64,000 bases of DNA from Winogradskyella flava. Lineage in GTDB: Bacteria > Bacteroidota > Bacteroidia > Flavobacteriales > Flavobacteriaceae. The notes below the pieces were generated by a model. That model was not told where the DNA came from. It was given only the letters and a program-made list of their open reading frames with translations, and did not search any database. This document shows positions 1 through 8,868 of the stretch, in pieces. A program made the translations under genes and the position numbers. Every line of letters starts with the position of its first letter. Positions within the stretch are counted from its first letter, which is position 1. Location: contig NZ_JACLCP010000001.1 of the NCBI RefSeq assembly GCF_014243395.1, positions 1,116,001-1,180,000 of the forward strand, written 5' to 3'.

Positions 1-1594
1 CTGGTGCTTTCCATTTGGCTCGTCTTTGTTGTAGTTCTACCTCAGAAACTTCTAGTGATATTGAATTGGTTTCTGCGTCTATAGTAATGATGTCTCCATC
101 TTTTACTACAGCAATGGTGCCGCCTTCTTGTGCTTCTGGCGTAATGTGTCCAACAACAAAACCATGAGTTCCCCCGGAGAATCTTCCATCAGTTATTAGT
201 GCTACATCTTTCCCTAGGCCAGCTCCCATTATTGCGGCAGTAGGTTTTAACATTTCTGGCATTCCAGGACCGCCTTTGGGACCTTCATAACGAATAACAA
301 CGACGTCTCCTTTTTCAACTTTGCCATCTCTGATGCCATCATTAGCTGCATATTCCCCTTCAAAGACTTTGGCTTCTCCTCTAAAGCACAAACCTTCTTT
401 TCCAGTTATTTTTGCTACGCTGCCTTCTGTGGCTAGATTACCGTAAAGCATTCTTAAATGTCCAGAAATTTTGATAGGTTTTTCGATTGGTTTTATGACG
501 TCTTGCCCTTCTGTTAGATCTTGGACATCCAATAAATTTTCTGCAATTGTTTTGCCAGTTACAGTTAAACAATCGCCATGAATCAATCCTTTTTTGAGTA
601 AATATTTCATCACTGCAGGAATACCACCTACCGCATGTACATCTTCCATGAGGTATTTACCGCTAGGTTTTAAATCTGCTAAAAATGGTGTGTTATCACT
701 TATATCTTGAAAATCTTTAAGTGTGAAATCTATTTGAGCAGCTCTTGCAATGGCTAAAAAGTGGAGCACTGCATTTGTGGAGCCACCAAGTATGGTGACT
801 AATCTCACAGCATTTTCTAAAGATTTTCGAGTGATTATGTCTGAAGGTTTAATATCTTTCTCAAGTAACACTCTCATCGCTTCTCCCGCACGAATGGATT
901 CTTGTTTCTTTTCGTTACTTAACGCAGGGTTTGAAGAATTAAAAGGTAGCGCCATACCTAGGGCTTCAATGGACGAGGCCATAGTGTTCGCTGTATACAT
1001 ACCACCACAGGCACCTGCTCCTGGACAAGCTTTTTCGACGATATTTTGGTATTCATTTTCAGACATTGTACCAGCTACTTTGCTGCCCCATGCCTCAAAT
1101 GCAGAAACTACGTCAAGCTTTTTACCATCATGACAACCAGAATCAATCGTTCCACCATAGACCAAAATAGATGGTCGGTTTAAACGGATCATAGCCATTA
1201 AGGCGCCTGGCATGTTTTTGTCGCAACCTACGACCGTGACTAAACCATCATAGCTCATCGCTTGTACTACAGTTTCCATAGAATCTGCAATAATATCCCT
1301 TGACGGCAAAGAGTAACGCATGCCTGGTGTTCCCATGGAAATACCATCACTAACACCAATGGTATTGAAAATTAATCCAACTATATCCTCATTTTTAGTA
1401 CCTTCTTTAACAAGTTTCGCCAAATCGTTAAGGTGCATATTGCAAGGATTACCTTCGTAACCTGTGCTTGCAATACCTATTATGGGTTTAAAAAAATCTT
1501 CCTTTGTTAATCCTATAGCATGCAGCATAGCTTGTGCTGCTGGTTGCGTAGAATCTTGTGTAACGGTTTTACTGTATTTGTTTAATTGACTCAT
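1..1594 (-). CDS. ilvD: Dihydroxy-acid dehydratase IlvD (3' end outside window)
   Basis: Catalyses dehydration of 2,3-dihydroxy-3-methylbutanoate or -pentanoate to the 2-keto acid, a late step of valine, isoleucine and leucine synthesis in the cytoplasm. Reading the minus strand from the ATG at 1594 gives 531 uninterrupted codons with IlvD signatures: GCDKNMPGA with Cys124, [15 protein letters not shown] with Cys196, an early Cys51 in GNPCN, and GGSTNAVLH. The three cysteines fit the Fe-S cluster ligands of the family. The family is about 560 residues long, so roughly 30 C-terminal codons lie beyond position 1. This is truncation by the window edge, not a broken gene. Further ilv genes would be expected downstream on this strand, outside the window. 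Confidence 0.95.
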   Translation of the reverse strand, partial: MSQLNKYSKTVTQDSTQPAAQAMLHAIGLTKEDFFKPIIGIASTGYEGNPCNMHLNDLAKLVKEGTKNEDIVGLIFNTIGVSDGISMGTPGMRYSLPSRDIIADSMETVVQAMSYDGLVTVVGCDKNMPGALMAMIRLNRPSILVYGGTIDSGCHDGKKLDVVSAFEAWGSKVAGTMSENEYQNIVEKACPGAGACGGMYTANTMASSIEALGMALPFNSSNPALSNEKKQESIRAGEAMRVLLEKDIKPSDIITRKSLENAVRLVTILGGSTNAVLHFLAIARAAQIDFTLKDFQDISDNTPFLADLKPSGKYLMEDVHAVGGIPAVMKYLLKKGLIHGDCLTVTGKTIAENLLDVQDLTEGQDVIKPIEKPIKISGHLRMLYGNLATEGSVAKITGKEGLCFRGEAKVFEGEYAANDGIRDGKVEKGDVVVIRYEGPKGGPGMPEMLKPTAAIMGAGLGKDVALITDGRFSGGTHGFVVGHITPEAQEGGTIAVVKDGDIITIDAETNSISLEVSEVELQQRRAKWKAP

Positions 1595-1809
1595 GCGTTT
1601 TTGTGCGGCAATTTTTATTTAAAGTCTAAATTAGTTGATAGCGCATCTATTTACTGTAACATCGGAAGTGTTAATCTAAACTCAATTATGTGAAGAGTAT
1701 TTTAAATTATTCATTTTCAATGACTTGCGCATGAATAATTATGATGTTCAAAGAATATTATTTTTTGGTTTTTTTGTTGAAAATATATGTAGTGCTACGT
1801 GAAAAAGAA

Positions 1810-1839
1810 AAAGGCATGTTTTTTTTAAAACATGCCTTT
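1810..1839 (-). terminator. Rho-independent terminator of the lipoprotein gene
   Basis: Inverted repeat AAAGGCATGTTTT / AAAACATGCCTTT (1810-1822 and 1827-1839). On the minus strand it is followed by a T-rich tract. It lies 24 bases beyond the stop of the lipoprotein gene at 1863 and separates it from ilvD. Confidence 0.8.
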
Positions 1840-1862
1840 AATAACGATATAAGATTTAAGAA

Positions 1863-2912
1863 TTAACCTCCCGTTGTTTCAACAGGACATAATTGTCCAC
1901 CAGATAATGTGGTTCCTGAAACAATTTCTAAACCGGGAATAAATAATCCAGGACCGATAACTTCGGAACAGTCCGTCGCTAGTATATCTACTTGTTCACC
2001 ATCTACAAATAGTACAATACTGTCACTAAAGGTGCCATCTGTATTATTACCAGTCACAGTAAATTCTTCATTGACTTGTAGTGTGTTTTCGAAGATAAGC
2101 TGACCATCTGAAGTTTCAATTCTTACGATGGCTTGTGGTGAAAATCCCACGTATTCAAACATTAATTGCGTGATATTACTATCACAATCTACGCAGTTCT
2201 CTTCCGTTTCTAATTCAAGTGAGATATTATCAATAGCACCAGAGCTATTCATAATTATTTCCATAAATGCAACACCAGAAGTATTTTCTAGGTCTACTTT
2301 CACTTTAGAATTATTACCTCCAGGTGTGATTTCTTTACTAAGAAGGATATTGCCATCTAAGTCGTATAACGCAACAACCGTTGGATTCGAAGATTCTTCA
2401 ATGTCTAAGATATCGAAAGTATGCAGTGTTACATTCGCATTAGCGCTAAAGTCAAAATAGAAGCTTGCTCCAACTTCAAAGATATCATCTGGGTCATTTG
2501 AGTCGAGATCTTCCGATAGGATTAGAACATTGCCTAATGCAGTATCATTACTAGCTCCTCCATTTCCTATTCCAGGTCCACCGTAACTCTCATTGGGAGT
2601 GCCAATATCGTAATCTCCTCCAGTCGGATTTGAAGAATCGAAGATCATGGCAGCATTACTATTTGGAAACGCCATTGTTATACCAGCAACTTGAGCATTT
2701 TCAAAGGGATCTGTTATAGATATTTCGGACACAATATCACCCGGATTAAATTGTTCAAAATCAATGATAAAGCTTTCGGTAGTTGAAAATTGTGCTGTAG
2801 TTACATAAGCATAAAAAATCTGTTGCTCAACTTCTGGACTAACATCTGGGTCAGTTTCACAAGAAAAGACGAAGCACAGGAGTGCTAATAAAGTAAAAGA
2901 TAACTTTTTCAT
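1863..2912 (-). CDS. Putative lipoprotein of unknown function
   Basis: A 349-residue protein with a type II signal peptide: a charged start (MKK), a hydrophobic stretch and a lipobox-like FVFSC with Cys18 as the probable lipidated residue, followed by an acidic segment (ETDPD) that is usual in surface or outer-membrane lipoproteins of Bacteroidota. The mature part is rich in Asp, Asn, Ser and Thr and looks beta-rich. A short C-x2-C pair (ENCVDCDS) lies near residue 240. I do not recognise a catalytic motif or named domain. It stands alone between ilvD and tRNA-Phe and has its own terminator, so it is probably monocistronic. A surface-exposed binding or adhesion role is possible but unsupported. 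Confidence 0.75.
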   Translation of the reverse strand: MKKLSFTLLALLCFVFSCETDPDVSPEVEQQIFYAYVTTAQFSTTESFIIDFEQFNPGDIVSEISITDPFENAQVAGITMAFPNSNAAMIFDSSNPTGGDYDIGTPNESYGGPGIGNGGASNDTALGNVLILSEDLDSNDPDDIFEVGASFYFDFSANANVTLHTFDILDIEESSNPTVVALYDLDGNILLSKEITPGGNNSKVKVDLENTSGVAFMEIIMNSSGAIDNISLELETEENCVDCDSNITQLMFEYVGFSPQAIVRIETSDGQLIFENTLQVNEEFTVTGNNTDGTFSDSIVLFVDGEQVDILATDCSEVIGPGLFIPGLEIVSGTTLSGGQLCPVETTGG

Positions 2913-3065
2913 GGTAGATTAAGTTTTAAAAGATTTGGTCTAAGAAAATTAGAAAAAAAACTATCCTTAAAACATTTTTTAACTTAAAAACCGTTGAATA
3001 ACGTATTTTGTAATTTATTTCTTACTTTAAATTACATGTTATCCTTGTCTTCATGCTTTAAAACC

Positions 3066-3096
3066 AAAAAACCTGATTCATACGAATCAGGTTTTT
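3066..3096 (-). terminator. Terminator downstream of tRNA-Phe
   Basis: Inverted repeat ACCTGATTC / GAATCAGGT (3071-3079 and 3084-3092), flanked by A-runs and T-runs. On the minus strand it reads as a GC-containing stem followed by T6, three bases beyond the tRNA CCA end. Confidence 0.8.
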
Positions 3097-3098
3097 GA

Positions 3099-3174
3099 TG
3101 GTGGTGCCTCCAGGAATCGAACCAGGGACACAAGGATTTTCAGTCCTTTGCTCTACCAACTGAGCTAAGGCACC
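3099..3174 (-). tRNA. tRNA-Phe (anticodon GAA)
   Basis: The minus strand folds as a 76-nt cloverleaf. The acceptor stem is GGTGCCT/AGGCACC, with discriminator A and an encoded CCA. The D-arm contains AGCTCAGTTGGTAGAGC. The anticodon stem AAGGA/TCCTT encloses the loop CTGAAAA with GAA at 3141-3139, and the T-arm contains GGTTCGATTCC. A terminator follows directly, so it is transcribed alone. Confidence 0.97.
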
Positions 3175-3251
3175 AGTTGCTTAATTAAGCGGATGCAAAT
3201 ATAAATTCATTTTTAGTATTACCAAAAAGAAAATTGTAAAATTTGATTTTA

Positions 3252-3259
3252 TAAATTTG
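3252..3259 (+). promoter_or_regulatory. Putative -7 box of the coaX operon
   Basis: TAAATTTG matches the Bacteroidota TANNTTTG element. A TTG at 3234-3236 is 15 bases upstream, shorter than the usual 17-23 spacing. Transcription would begin near 3266, on the in-frame TTG at 3265, which argues for translation from the ATG at 3277. Confidence 0.45.
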
Positions 3260-3276
3260 CATAATTGCAAAAGCTT

Positions 3277-4005
3277 ATGAATCTAATTGTAGATGTTGGT
3301 AATACCTTTGTGAAGTTTGCTGTTTTTGACAATGATCGATTGACTCACAAAACAAGCTTTGAACTTTCAGAATTTAAAAAACAGTATAAGAATTTAAAAA
3401 AAGTCTTTACTGAATTAAATAACTGTATCATCTCATCTGTTGGCAAATTATCTAAAACACAGACCGATATCATTGATAAGGATTTAAATGTTCTTCAGCT
3501 GAATCATAGTTTAAAATTACCATTTCAGAATCTTTATAAAACTCCTAAAACGCTTGGTGTGGATCGAATTGCATTGGTCAGTGCTTCAGTAAATCAGTTT
3601 CCCAATAATAACGTATTAGTTATTGATGCAGGAACTTGCATAACCTACGATTTTGTTACAGATAGGAATGAATACCTGGGAGGAGCAATTTCCCCTGGGA
3701 TCAGGTTGCGCTACCACGCACTTCATAATTTAACAGCCAATCTTCCGTTATTAGAAAAAGACCAACCTAAGACAATTACAGGTAACTCCACGGAATCCTC
3801 AATACATTCTGGTGTTATTATAGGTGTTATTAAGGAAATTGATGGTGTAATTGACCAATATAATAAGAATCATCAAGATTTAACAGTTATTTTAACAGGT
3901 GGTGATGCCAAATTTTTGTCAGACCAATTAAAAAATAGCATATTTGCGAATTCAAATTTCCTATTAGAAGGTTTGAATTTCATACTAGATTTTAATTCAA
4001 AATAA
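3277..4005 (+). CDS. coaX: Type III pantothenate kinase
   Basis: Phosphorylates pantothenate with ATP, the first step of coenzyme A synthesis, in the cytoplasm. The 242-residue protein shows the type III (CoaX, ASKHA-fold) motifs: DVGNT at residues 6-10 (phosphate binding), LGVDR near 93-97, VIDAGTCITYD near 115-125 and the glycine-rich GGAISPG near 135-141. An in-frame TTG at 3265 would add four residues, but the ATG at 3277 begins directly before the conserved MNLIVDVGNT. The stop overlaps the next ATG by one base (TAATG), so it heads an operon with the outer membrane protein, TPR protein and lptC. A predicted -7 box lies just upstream. Confidence 0.95.
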   Translation: MNLIVDVGNTFVKFAVFDNDRLTHKTSFELSEFKKQYKNLKKVFTELNNCIISSVGKLSKTQTDIIDKDLNVLQLNHSLKLPFQNLYKTPKTLGVDRIALVSASVNQFPNNNVLVIDAGTCITYDFVTDRNEYLGGAISPGIRLRYHALHNLTANLPLLEKDQPKTITGNSTESSIHSGVIIGVIKEIDGVIDQYNKNHQDLTVILTGGDAKFLSDQLKNSIFANSNFLLEGLNFILDFNSK

Positions 4006-5327
4006 TGATAAAACGTCTCATTGTAATTTGTATTGCAATTATAGGTTCTTGTGCTTATGCCCAGACAGGAACGGCCTCGCCATATTCATTTTACGGAATA
4101 GGTGACCTTAAATTTAAAGGAACAGTAGAAAACAGAAGCATGGGAGGCATCAGCGTTTATTTAGACAGTATCCATGTTAATCTTAGAAATCCAGCATCAT
4201 ATGTTAGTAAAAATATAGCAGCTGATCCTTTTGATGGGGAAAGCAGACCAGTCAAGTTTACTGTTGCAGGTACCATGTCTGATGTGAAATTAAAAAGTAA
4301 CTCCGGAGATGCCAATACTAACAGTTCCACATTCGACTATTTAGCATTATCTGTTCCAGTAGGTAGATTTGGATTTGGATTTGGCCTATTACCATACACC
4401 TCTGTTGGTTACAAAATAGATGATGCTAATGAGAATAATGATTTGATAGGTCTTTTTAATGGTGAAGGTGGAATTAACAAGGTGTTTGCTGGCTTTGGTT
4501 ATCAGATTTCAGATAAGTTAAGTGCAGGTTTGGACATAAGTTATAACTTCGGTAATATCCAGAATCAGGCCATTGAGATAAAATATACGCCAGAGGGAGA
4601 ATTGGTGCAATACCAAACTCGAGAAAATAATAGATCGGATTTAAGTGGTGTAAACTTTAATTTTGGATTGGCTTACAAGACAATGATTAATGATCAACTA
4701 GAATTATCAGCTACAGCAACTTACGCACCCGGGAGCACGCTGACTTCTGATAATGAAAGGTCTTTTTCTACAGTGTCATTAGATGGTGGAACATTCCAAG
4801 TGGCTCGAGTATGGCAAACACAAGATGTAGATTTAGCTTCGCAGAATTTAGAAAATACAGAATTAACTTTACCATCTAGATTATCATTTGGCGCAGGACT
4901 GGGTAAACCAAAATCCTGGTTTGTTGGTGCAGAGTATACCTTACAAAATACAGGTGATTTTTCTAATCCTGTTTTTAGAAATAATAATTCATCTTTCGAA
5001 GATGCATCCCAGATTTCGGTGGGAGGCTTTTATATTCCTAGGTATAATGCATTTTCAGGCTATTTTAAGCGTGTAGTCTACAGAGCCGGTTTTAACTTTG
5101 CGAATACAGGTTTAGTCATAAATGATGAGTCAATTAATGAGTTTGGCATATCTTTTGGTTTAGGTTTACCAGTTGGAGATCGAAGACTCTTTTCTAACGC
5201 CAATGTTGGCTTTGAAATTGGAAAACGAGGTACGACTGACAAAAATTTAATTCAGGAGAATTTTATAAACTTTAACTTAAGTTTATCTTTGAACTCTCGA
5301 TGGTTTAGACAAAGGAAGTATGACTAA
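4005..5327 (+). CDS. Outer membrane beta-barrel protein
   Basis: A 440-residue protein with a Sec signal peptide (hydrophobic core, cleavage likely after SCAYA with Gln20 as the mature N-terminus). The mature sequence has many alternating aromatic/polar strands and Gly-rich turns (FGFGFGLLPY, GFGYQISDKLSAGLDISYNFG), typical of an outer membrane barrel of roughly FadL/PorV size. I cannot assign a substrate. It is translationally coupled to coaX (one-base overlap), and its stop overlaps the long reading frame of the TPR gene. The same operon encodes LptC, so an envelope assembly or transport role is plausible but inferred from context only. Confidence 0.8.
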   Translation: MIKRLIVICIAIIGSCAYAQTGTASPYSFYGIGDLKFKGTVENRSMGGISVYLDSIHVNLRNPASYVSKNIAADPFDGESRPVKFTVAGTMSDVKLKSNSGDANTNSSTFDYLALSVPVGRFGFGFGLLPYTSVGYKIDDANENNDLIGLFNGEGGINKVFAGFGYQISDKLSAGLDISYNFGNIQNQAIEIKYTPEGELVQYQTRENNRSDLSGVNFNFGLAYKTMINDQLELSATATYAPGSTLTSDNERSFSTVSLDGGTFQVARVWQTQDVDLASQNLENTELTLPSRLSFGAGLGKPKSWFVGAEYTLQNTGDFSNPVFRNNNSSFEDASQISVGGFYIPRYNAFSGYFKRVVYRAGFNFANTGLVINDESINEFGISFGLGLPVGDRRLFSNANVGFEIGKRGTTDKNLIQENFINFNLSLSLNSRWFRQRKYD

Positions 5328-5343
5328 CAAAAATTATAAAAAC

Positions 5344-6708
5344 ATGAAGACGAGATTTACATTACTGTTACTAGCATTTTTTGCAAGTATTAACATTAGT
5401 TTTGCTCAGCAAGATGAGGAATGTATGAATAACCTATCAATATTTGATAGTTATGTGAAGAGCAAAAAATATGATGACGCTTATGGTCCATGGAAGATTG
5501 TACGCGAGAAGTGTCCAAAATTCAATAGAGCAATCTATGCACATGGTGAAAAGATTTTAAATCATAAAATTGAAAATTCTACAGGAGCAGATCAAGTAGC
5601 GCATATTAAGGACTTAATGAAGCTTCATGATGAAAGTAGAGAGCATTTTCCTTCTAAATATGATTTGGCTGAAGTAATGGTAGATAAGGCAAACCTTATG
5701 TACAAATACAAGAAAGAATTAAACATGTCTCTTGAAGAGGATTATAAAATGTTTGATGAGGCCTTTAATAAGGACAAGGAGAATTTTACAAATGCGAAAG
5801 GGCTATATACTTATTTTTCTCTTGCGGTAGATTTATTTGACGCTGGTAAACTGCCTGCACAAAAAATGTTTGATAAGTATGATGATGTTTTGGAGGTCAT
5901 AGAGAATATAGTTGGAAAGAATACAATTGGACTTAACAAATTAGTGCAAAAAGAGGAATCTGGAGGAACTTTAACTAAAAAGGAGTCAAGACAGAAAAAA
6001 TATTACGAGTCTAGTATTAAGGCCTTTGAAGATCAGGTTATCCCTAGTATGGATAAGAAGTTAGGAGATAGAGCTACATGTGAAGTGTTAGTGCCATTAT
6101 ATCAAAAAAATTACGAAGAGAACAAAAACGATGGTGTTTGGCTACAACGTGCTATGAACCGTATGTATGCCAAAGGATGTAAGGAAGATCCTTTATTCTT
6201 AAAGCTTGTAGAGCAAAAGAATAGTATAGAACCTAGTGCAGATACAGCGTTTTATCTTTATTTATTAACTGGAGAGCAAAAGTATTTTGACCAAACAGTA
6301 CAACTAGAAACAGATCCATTAAAAAAAGCGAAGCTTTATAAAAAGTTGGCGCAAGAGCTTAAAGCTAAAGGAAGCTATAGTAAAGCTAGACAGTACTATA
6401 TGGATGCAGTAAAGCTAAATCCATCTGACGGTTCACCTTATTTGCAAATTGCAAATATGTATGCCAAGAGCGCTAATAATTGTGGGGACTCTAACTTTAA
6501 TAAGAGAGCTGTGTTTTGGTTAGCAGCTTTAGAAGCTGAAAAAGCAGGTCGAGTAGATGGTCGCTTAAAATCTGCAGCCGCAAAGACAGCGGCGAGTTAT
6601 AGAGCTAGTGCACCTTCCAAGTCAGATATATTTACCGAAGGTAATGCCGGACAGACAATAAAAGTTGGATGCTGGATTGGACGCTCGGTTAAAGTACCTA
6701 GTATTTAG
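5344..6708 (+). CDS. Secreted TPR-repeat protein
   Basis: A 454-residue periplasmic or envelope protein. The chosen ATG at 5344 begins a good signal peptide (MKTRFTLLLLAFFASINISFA, then QQDEE). An upstream in-frame ATG at 5320 would place eight polar residues before it and overlap the previous gene. Tetratricopeptide-like helices are clearest at about residues 335-400, where the segment KLYKKLAQELKAKGSYSKAR and the part after it have the TPR Ala/Gly/Tyr spacing. Several Cys residues occur in the mature part. The stop TAG overlaps the GTG start of lptC. TPR domains mediate protein contacts, so it may act as an assembly partner of its barrel or LptC neighbours; no enzyme motif is visible. Confidence 0.8.
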   Translation: MKTRFTLLLLAFFASINISFAQQDEECMNNLSIFDSYVKSKKYDDAYGPWKIVREKCPKFNRAIYAHGEKILNHKIENSTGADQVAHIKDLMKLHDESREHFPSKYDLAEVMVDKANLMYKYKKELNMSLEEDYKMFDEAFNKDKENFTNAKGLYTYFSLAVDLFDAGKLPAQKMFDKYDDVLEVIENIVGKNTIGLNKLVQKEESGGTLTKKESRQKKYYESSIKAFEDQVIPSMDKKLGDRATCEVLVPLYQKNYEENKNDGVWLQRAMNRMYAKGCKEDPLFLKLVEQKNSIEPSADTAFYLYLLTGEQKYFDQTVQLETDPLKKAKLYKKLAQELKAKGSYSKARQYYMDAVKLNPSDGSPYLQIANMYAKSANNCGDSNFNKRAVFWLAALEAEKAGRVDGRLKSAAAKTAASYRASAPSKSDIFTEGNAGQTIKVGCWIGRSVKVPSI

Positions 6709-7262
6709 TGAGAATAAAACATTCACATATAATTAAAAACTTAGTCACAGCCCTTGCTGTGACTTTGTTTTTTGGATGTGAAAATAATTTTGATGATGTT
6801 CAAAAAGTTGGTGTTCTGCAGAATCAACCCGTCGGTGAAGCCGAGAACATAGATTTAAAATATACCGAATTAGAGAAAGACACTGTCCATCTGTTGGCTA
6901 ATCTTATTAGTCCTAAGATGTTGGACTATTCGAATAGAGACTTTTCGTTTAGGGAATTTCCTGAGGGCATTTTGCTTAAGCTTTATGATGAAGACGATAA
7001 CTTAACCACCATTCGGTCAAAGTATGCCATCTTTTATACAGCAACAAATGTCATAGACCTCAGAGATAACGTTACCATTAAAACCCACAAGAATGAAACT
7101 TTGGTCACCGATCAATTGTATTATAACGAAAAACTAGAATGGGTTTTTACCAATGAACCATGGGTATATGGAACATTGCATGGTATAGGCTTCGATGCCG
7201 ATAAAGATTTCAAGAACTTTCAAATGTTAGAAATGGGTGGCGATTTCGAACTTGATAATTAA
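6708..7262 (+). CDS. lptC: LptC-like LPS export lipoprotein
   Basis: A 184-residue protein with a lipobox (LFFGC, Cys24), unlike E. coli LptC which is anchored by a transmembrane helix. The mature part resembles the LptC/OstA-like beta-jellyroll family: FREFPEGILLKLYDEDDN, SKYAIFYTATNVIDLRDNV and NETLVTDQLYYNEKLEW are the conserved strand pattern. In this family it passes lipopolysaccharide from the LptB2FG transporter to the periplasmic bridge. It starts with GTG at 6708, overlapping the TPR stop by one base. It is the last clear member of the coaX operon, because a new -7 box appears immediately after its stop. Confidence 0.85.
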   Translation: MRIKHSHIIKNLVTALAVTLFFGCENNFDDVQKVGVLQNQPVGEAENIDLKYTELEKDTVHLLANLISPKMLDYSNRDFSFREFPEGILLKLYDEDDNLTTIRSKYAIFYTATNVIDLRDNVTIKTHKNETLVTDQLYYNEKLEWVFTNEPWVYGTLHGIGFDADKDFKNFQMLEMGGDFELDN

Positions 7263-7263
7263 C

Positions 7264-7271
7264 TATCTTTG
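7264..7271 (+). promoter_or_regulatory. Putative -7 box before the small membrane protein
   Basis: TATCTTTG, an exact TANNTTTG match, begins two bases after the lptC stop. No well-spaced TTG -33 element is seen. Transcription would begin near 7278, about 16 bases before the ATG at 7294, supporting that start. Confidence 0.45.
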
Positions 7272-7293
7272 TACCCTAAACTTTGCATACCTC

Positions 7294-7485
7294 ATGAAAA
7301 TTCTTCAATTCTTTCAATATGCCTATCTTATCATAGCTGTATTGTTTCTTTATAAAGCTATTTCTGAATGGAGTACCGATAGAAATGGTGCTTATATGAG
7401 CCTGTTTTTTGCAGCACTTGCCATATTTATGTTCTTTTTTAGAAAGCGATTCAGAAAAAAGTTTGAAGACCGCAATAAACAGTAG
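7294..7485 (+). CDS. Small membrane protein, unknown function
   Basis: A 63-residue protein from the ATG at 7294 with two hydrophobic helices (around YAYLIIAVLFLYKAI and MSLFFAALAIFMFFF) joined by a short polar loop, and a strongly basic C-terminal tail (RKRFRKKFEDRNKQ) that should be cytoplasmic. An in-frame codon at 7237 would extend it into lptC, but the -7 box at 7264-7271 makes that unlikely. It lies three bases before the CorC-like gene, so the two are probably co-transcribed. I do not recognise the family. Confidence 0.7.
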   Translation: MKILQFFQYAYLIIAVLFLYKAISEWSTDRNGAYMSLFFAALAIFMFFFRKRFRKKFEDRNKQ

Positions 7486-7488
7486 TTT

Positions 7489-8775
7489 ATGACTGTAGAC
7501 ATAGTCATAATTGTAACTATGCTTTTGCTTTCAGCCTTTTTTTCGGGTATGGAGATCGCCTATGTATCTTCTAACAAAATTCATATTGAACTTGAAAAAA
7601 AGCAAGATGATTTTTTTGGTAGAATCTTAACAAGATTAACGGCTAAGCCCTCAAAATATATTGCCACTATGCTTATTGGCAACAATATTGCTTTGGTTAT
7701 TTATGGGCTTAAAATGGGTGATGTACTAATCAGGTGGTTCCAAGCTATTACTACGGAAAATGTCTTTTTTACTAGTTTGCTTACGGATTTTCAATTGTTA
7801 ACACAAACCGTCATTTCGACTTTGGTTATATTGATAACGGCTGAATTTTTACCTAAGGTGTTTTTTCAAATTTATGCGAATACTTTAATGAAGGTGTTGG
7901 CGCTACCAACCTATATTTTTTATATCATGTTTAATTGGATTTCCGATTTTGTGCTTTGGATTTCTGATGCTATTTTAAAAAACGTGTTTAAGGCCAAAGG
8001 CGAAGATGTGGCATTAGCAATGACTAAGGTAGAACTTGGTAATTATATCAGTGAGCAAATGGAATCCGTAGAAGATCATGACGACGTGGATAGCGAAATT
8101 CAAATATTCCAGAATGCTTTGGAATTTTCTGATGTAAAGGCAAGAGAGGTTATGGTGCCTCGAACAGAGATAACCGCTGTGGATATTTCAGAATCCATAG
8201 AAAATTTAAGGCAACTATTCATTGATACAGGTAGAACAAAAATCATCGTTTATAAGAACAATGTTGATGATATTTTAGGTTATGTTCACGCTTTTGAATT
8301 GTTTAAAAAACCGAAAAATATCAGGTCCATAATTATCCCTGTGAGCTTTGTGCCAGAAACTATTCTTATAAAAGATGTTCTCAATATTTTAACAAAGAAA
8401 AGACAGAGTATAGCCATTGTCATTGACGAATATGGAGGGACGTCAGGCATCATGACTGTTGAAGATATCATAGAAGAACTATTTGGAGAAATCGAAGATG
8501 AACATGATACACTGGAAATGACCGAAGAGCAGGTTGGTGAAAATACTTATAGATTCTCAGCGCGCTTAGAGGTGGATTATATTAATGAGACTTATAAATT
8601 AAATCTTCCTGAAAGTGAAACCTATGAAACTTTAGGCGGGTTGATCGTTAATGAGACAGAAGGTATTCCAGAGGAAAATGAAGATGTAATGGTAGCTCAA
8701 TTTAAGTTTACTATTGAGGAGGTGTCATCTACAAAAATAGATGTAGTCTTGCTTAAGATTCTAGAAGTGGACTAA
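7489..8775 (+). CDS. CNNM/CBS-domain membrane protein (HlyC/CorC family)
   Basis: A 428-residue inner membrane protein with the standard domain order. The N-terminal CNNM/DUF21 region (about 1-180) contains FFSGMEIAYVSSNK. A pair of CBS domains follows (about 205-325), with VMVPRTEI and VIDEYGGTSGIMTVEDIIEELFGEI. A C-terminal CorC_HlyC domain (about 345-425) contains ETLGGLI. Relatives are linked to divalent cation efflux, and GldE of gliding bacteria belongs to the same family, but no gld gene is beside it here. The ATG at 7489 is three bases after the small membrane gene. No terminator is seen before the PpiD-like gene. Confidence 0.85.
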   Translation: MTVDIVIIVTMLLLSAFFSGMEIAYVSSNKIHIELEKKQDDFFGRILTRLTAKPSKYIATMLIGNNIALVIYGLKMGDVLIRWFQAITTENVFFTSLLTDFQLLTQTVISTLVILITAEFLPKVFFQIYANTLMKVLALPTYIFYIMFNWISDFVLWISDAILKNVFKAKGEDVALAMTKVELGNYISEQMESVEDHDDVDSEIQIFQNALEFSDVKAREVMVPRTEITAVDISESIENLRQLFIDTGRTKIIVYKNNVDDILGYVHAFELFKKPKNIRSIIIPVSFVPETILIKDVLNILTKKRQSIAIVIDEYGGTSGIMTVEDIIEELFGEIEDEHDTLEMTEEQVGENTYRFSARLEVDYINETYKLNLPESETYETLGGLIVNETEGIPEENEDVMVAQFKFTIEEVSSTKIDVVLLKILEVD

Positions 8776-8832
8776 TAGCAATAATAGCATATAAAAACCG
8801 AACTTCTCCTTTTATAATTTGCTAGAAAATAC

Positions 8833-8840
8833 TATTTTCG
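8833..8840 (+). promoter_or_regulatory. Putative -7 box of the PpiD-like gene
   Basis: TATTTTCG matches the TANNTTCG variant of the Bacteroidota -7 element, 28 bases before the ATG at 8869. No well-spaced TTG is visible upstream. Confidence 0.4.
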
Positions 8841-8868
8841 CAGCCTTATTTATATCAAACGATAGACT

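Noticed and set aside
750-1133. 127-codon open frame on the plus strand
   Set aside because: It lies wholly antisense to conserved ilvD codons and its translation has no recognisable domain; it is a shadow of the real gene.
3265-3276. Upstream TTG start for coaX
   Set aside because: The predicted transcription start falls on this codon and the family N-terminus begins at the ATG at 3277.
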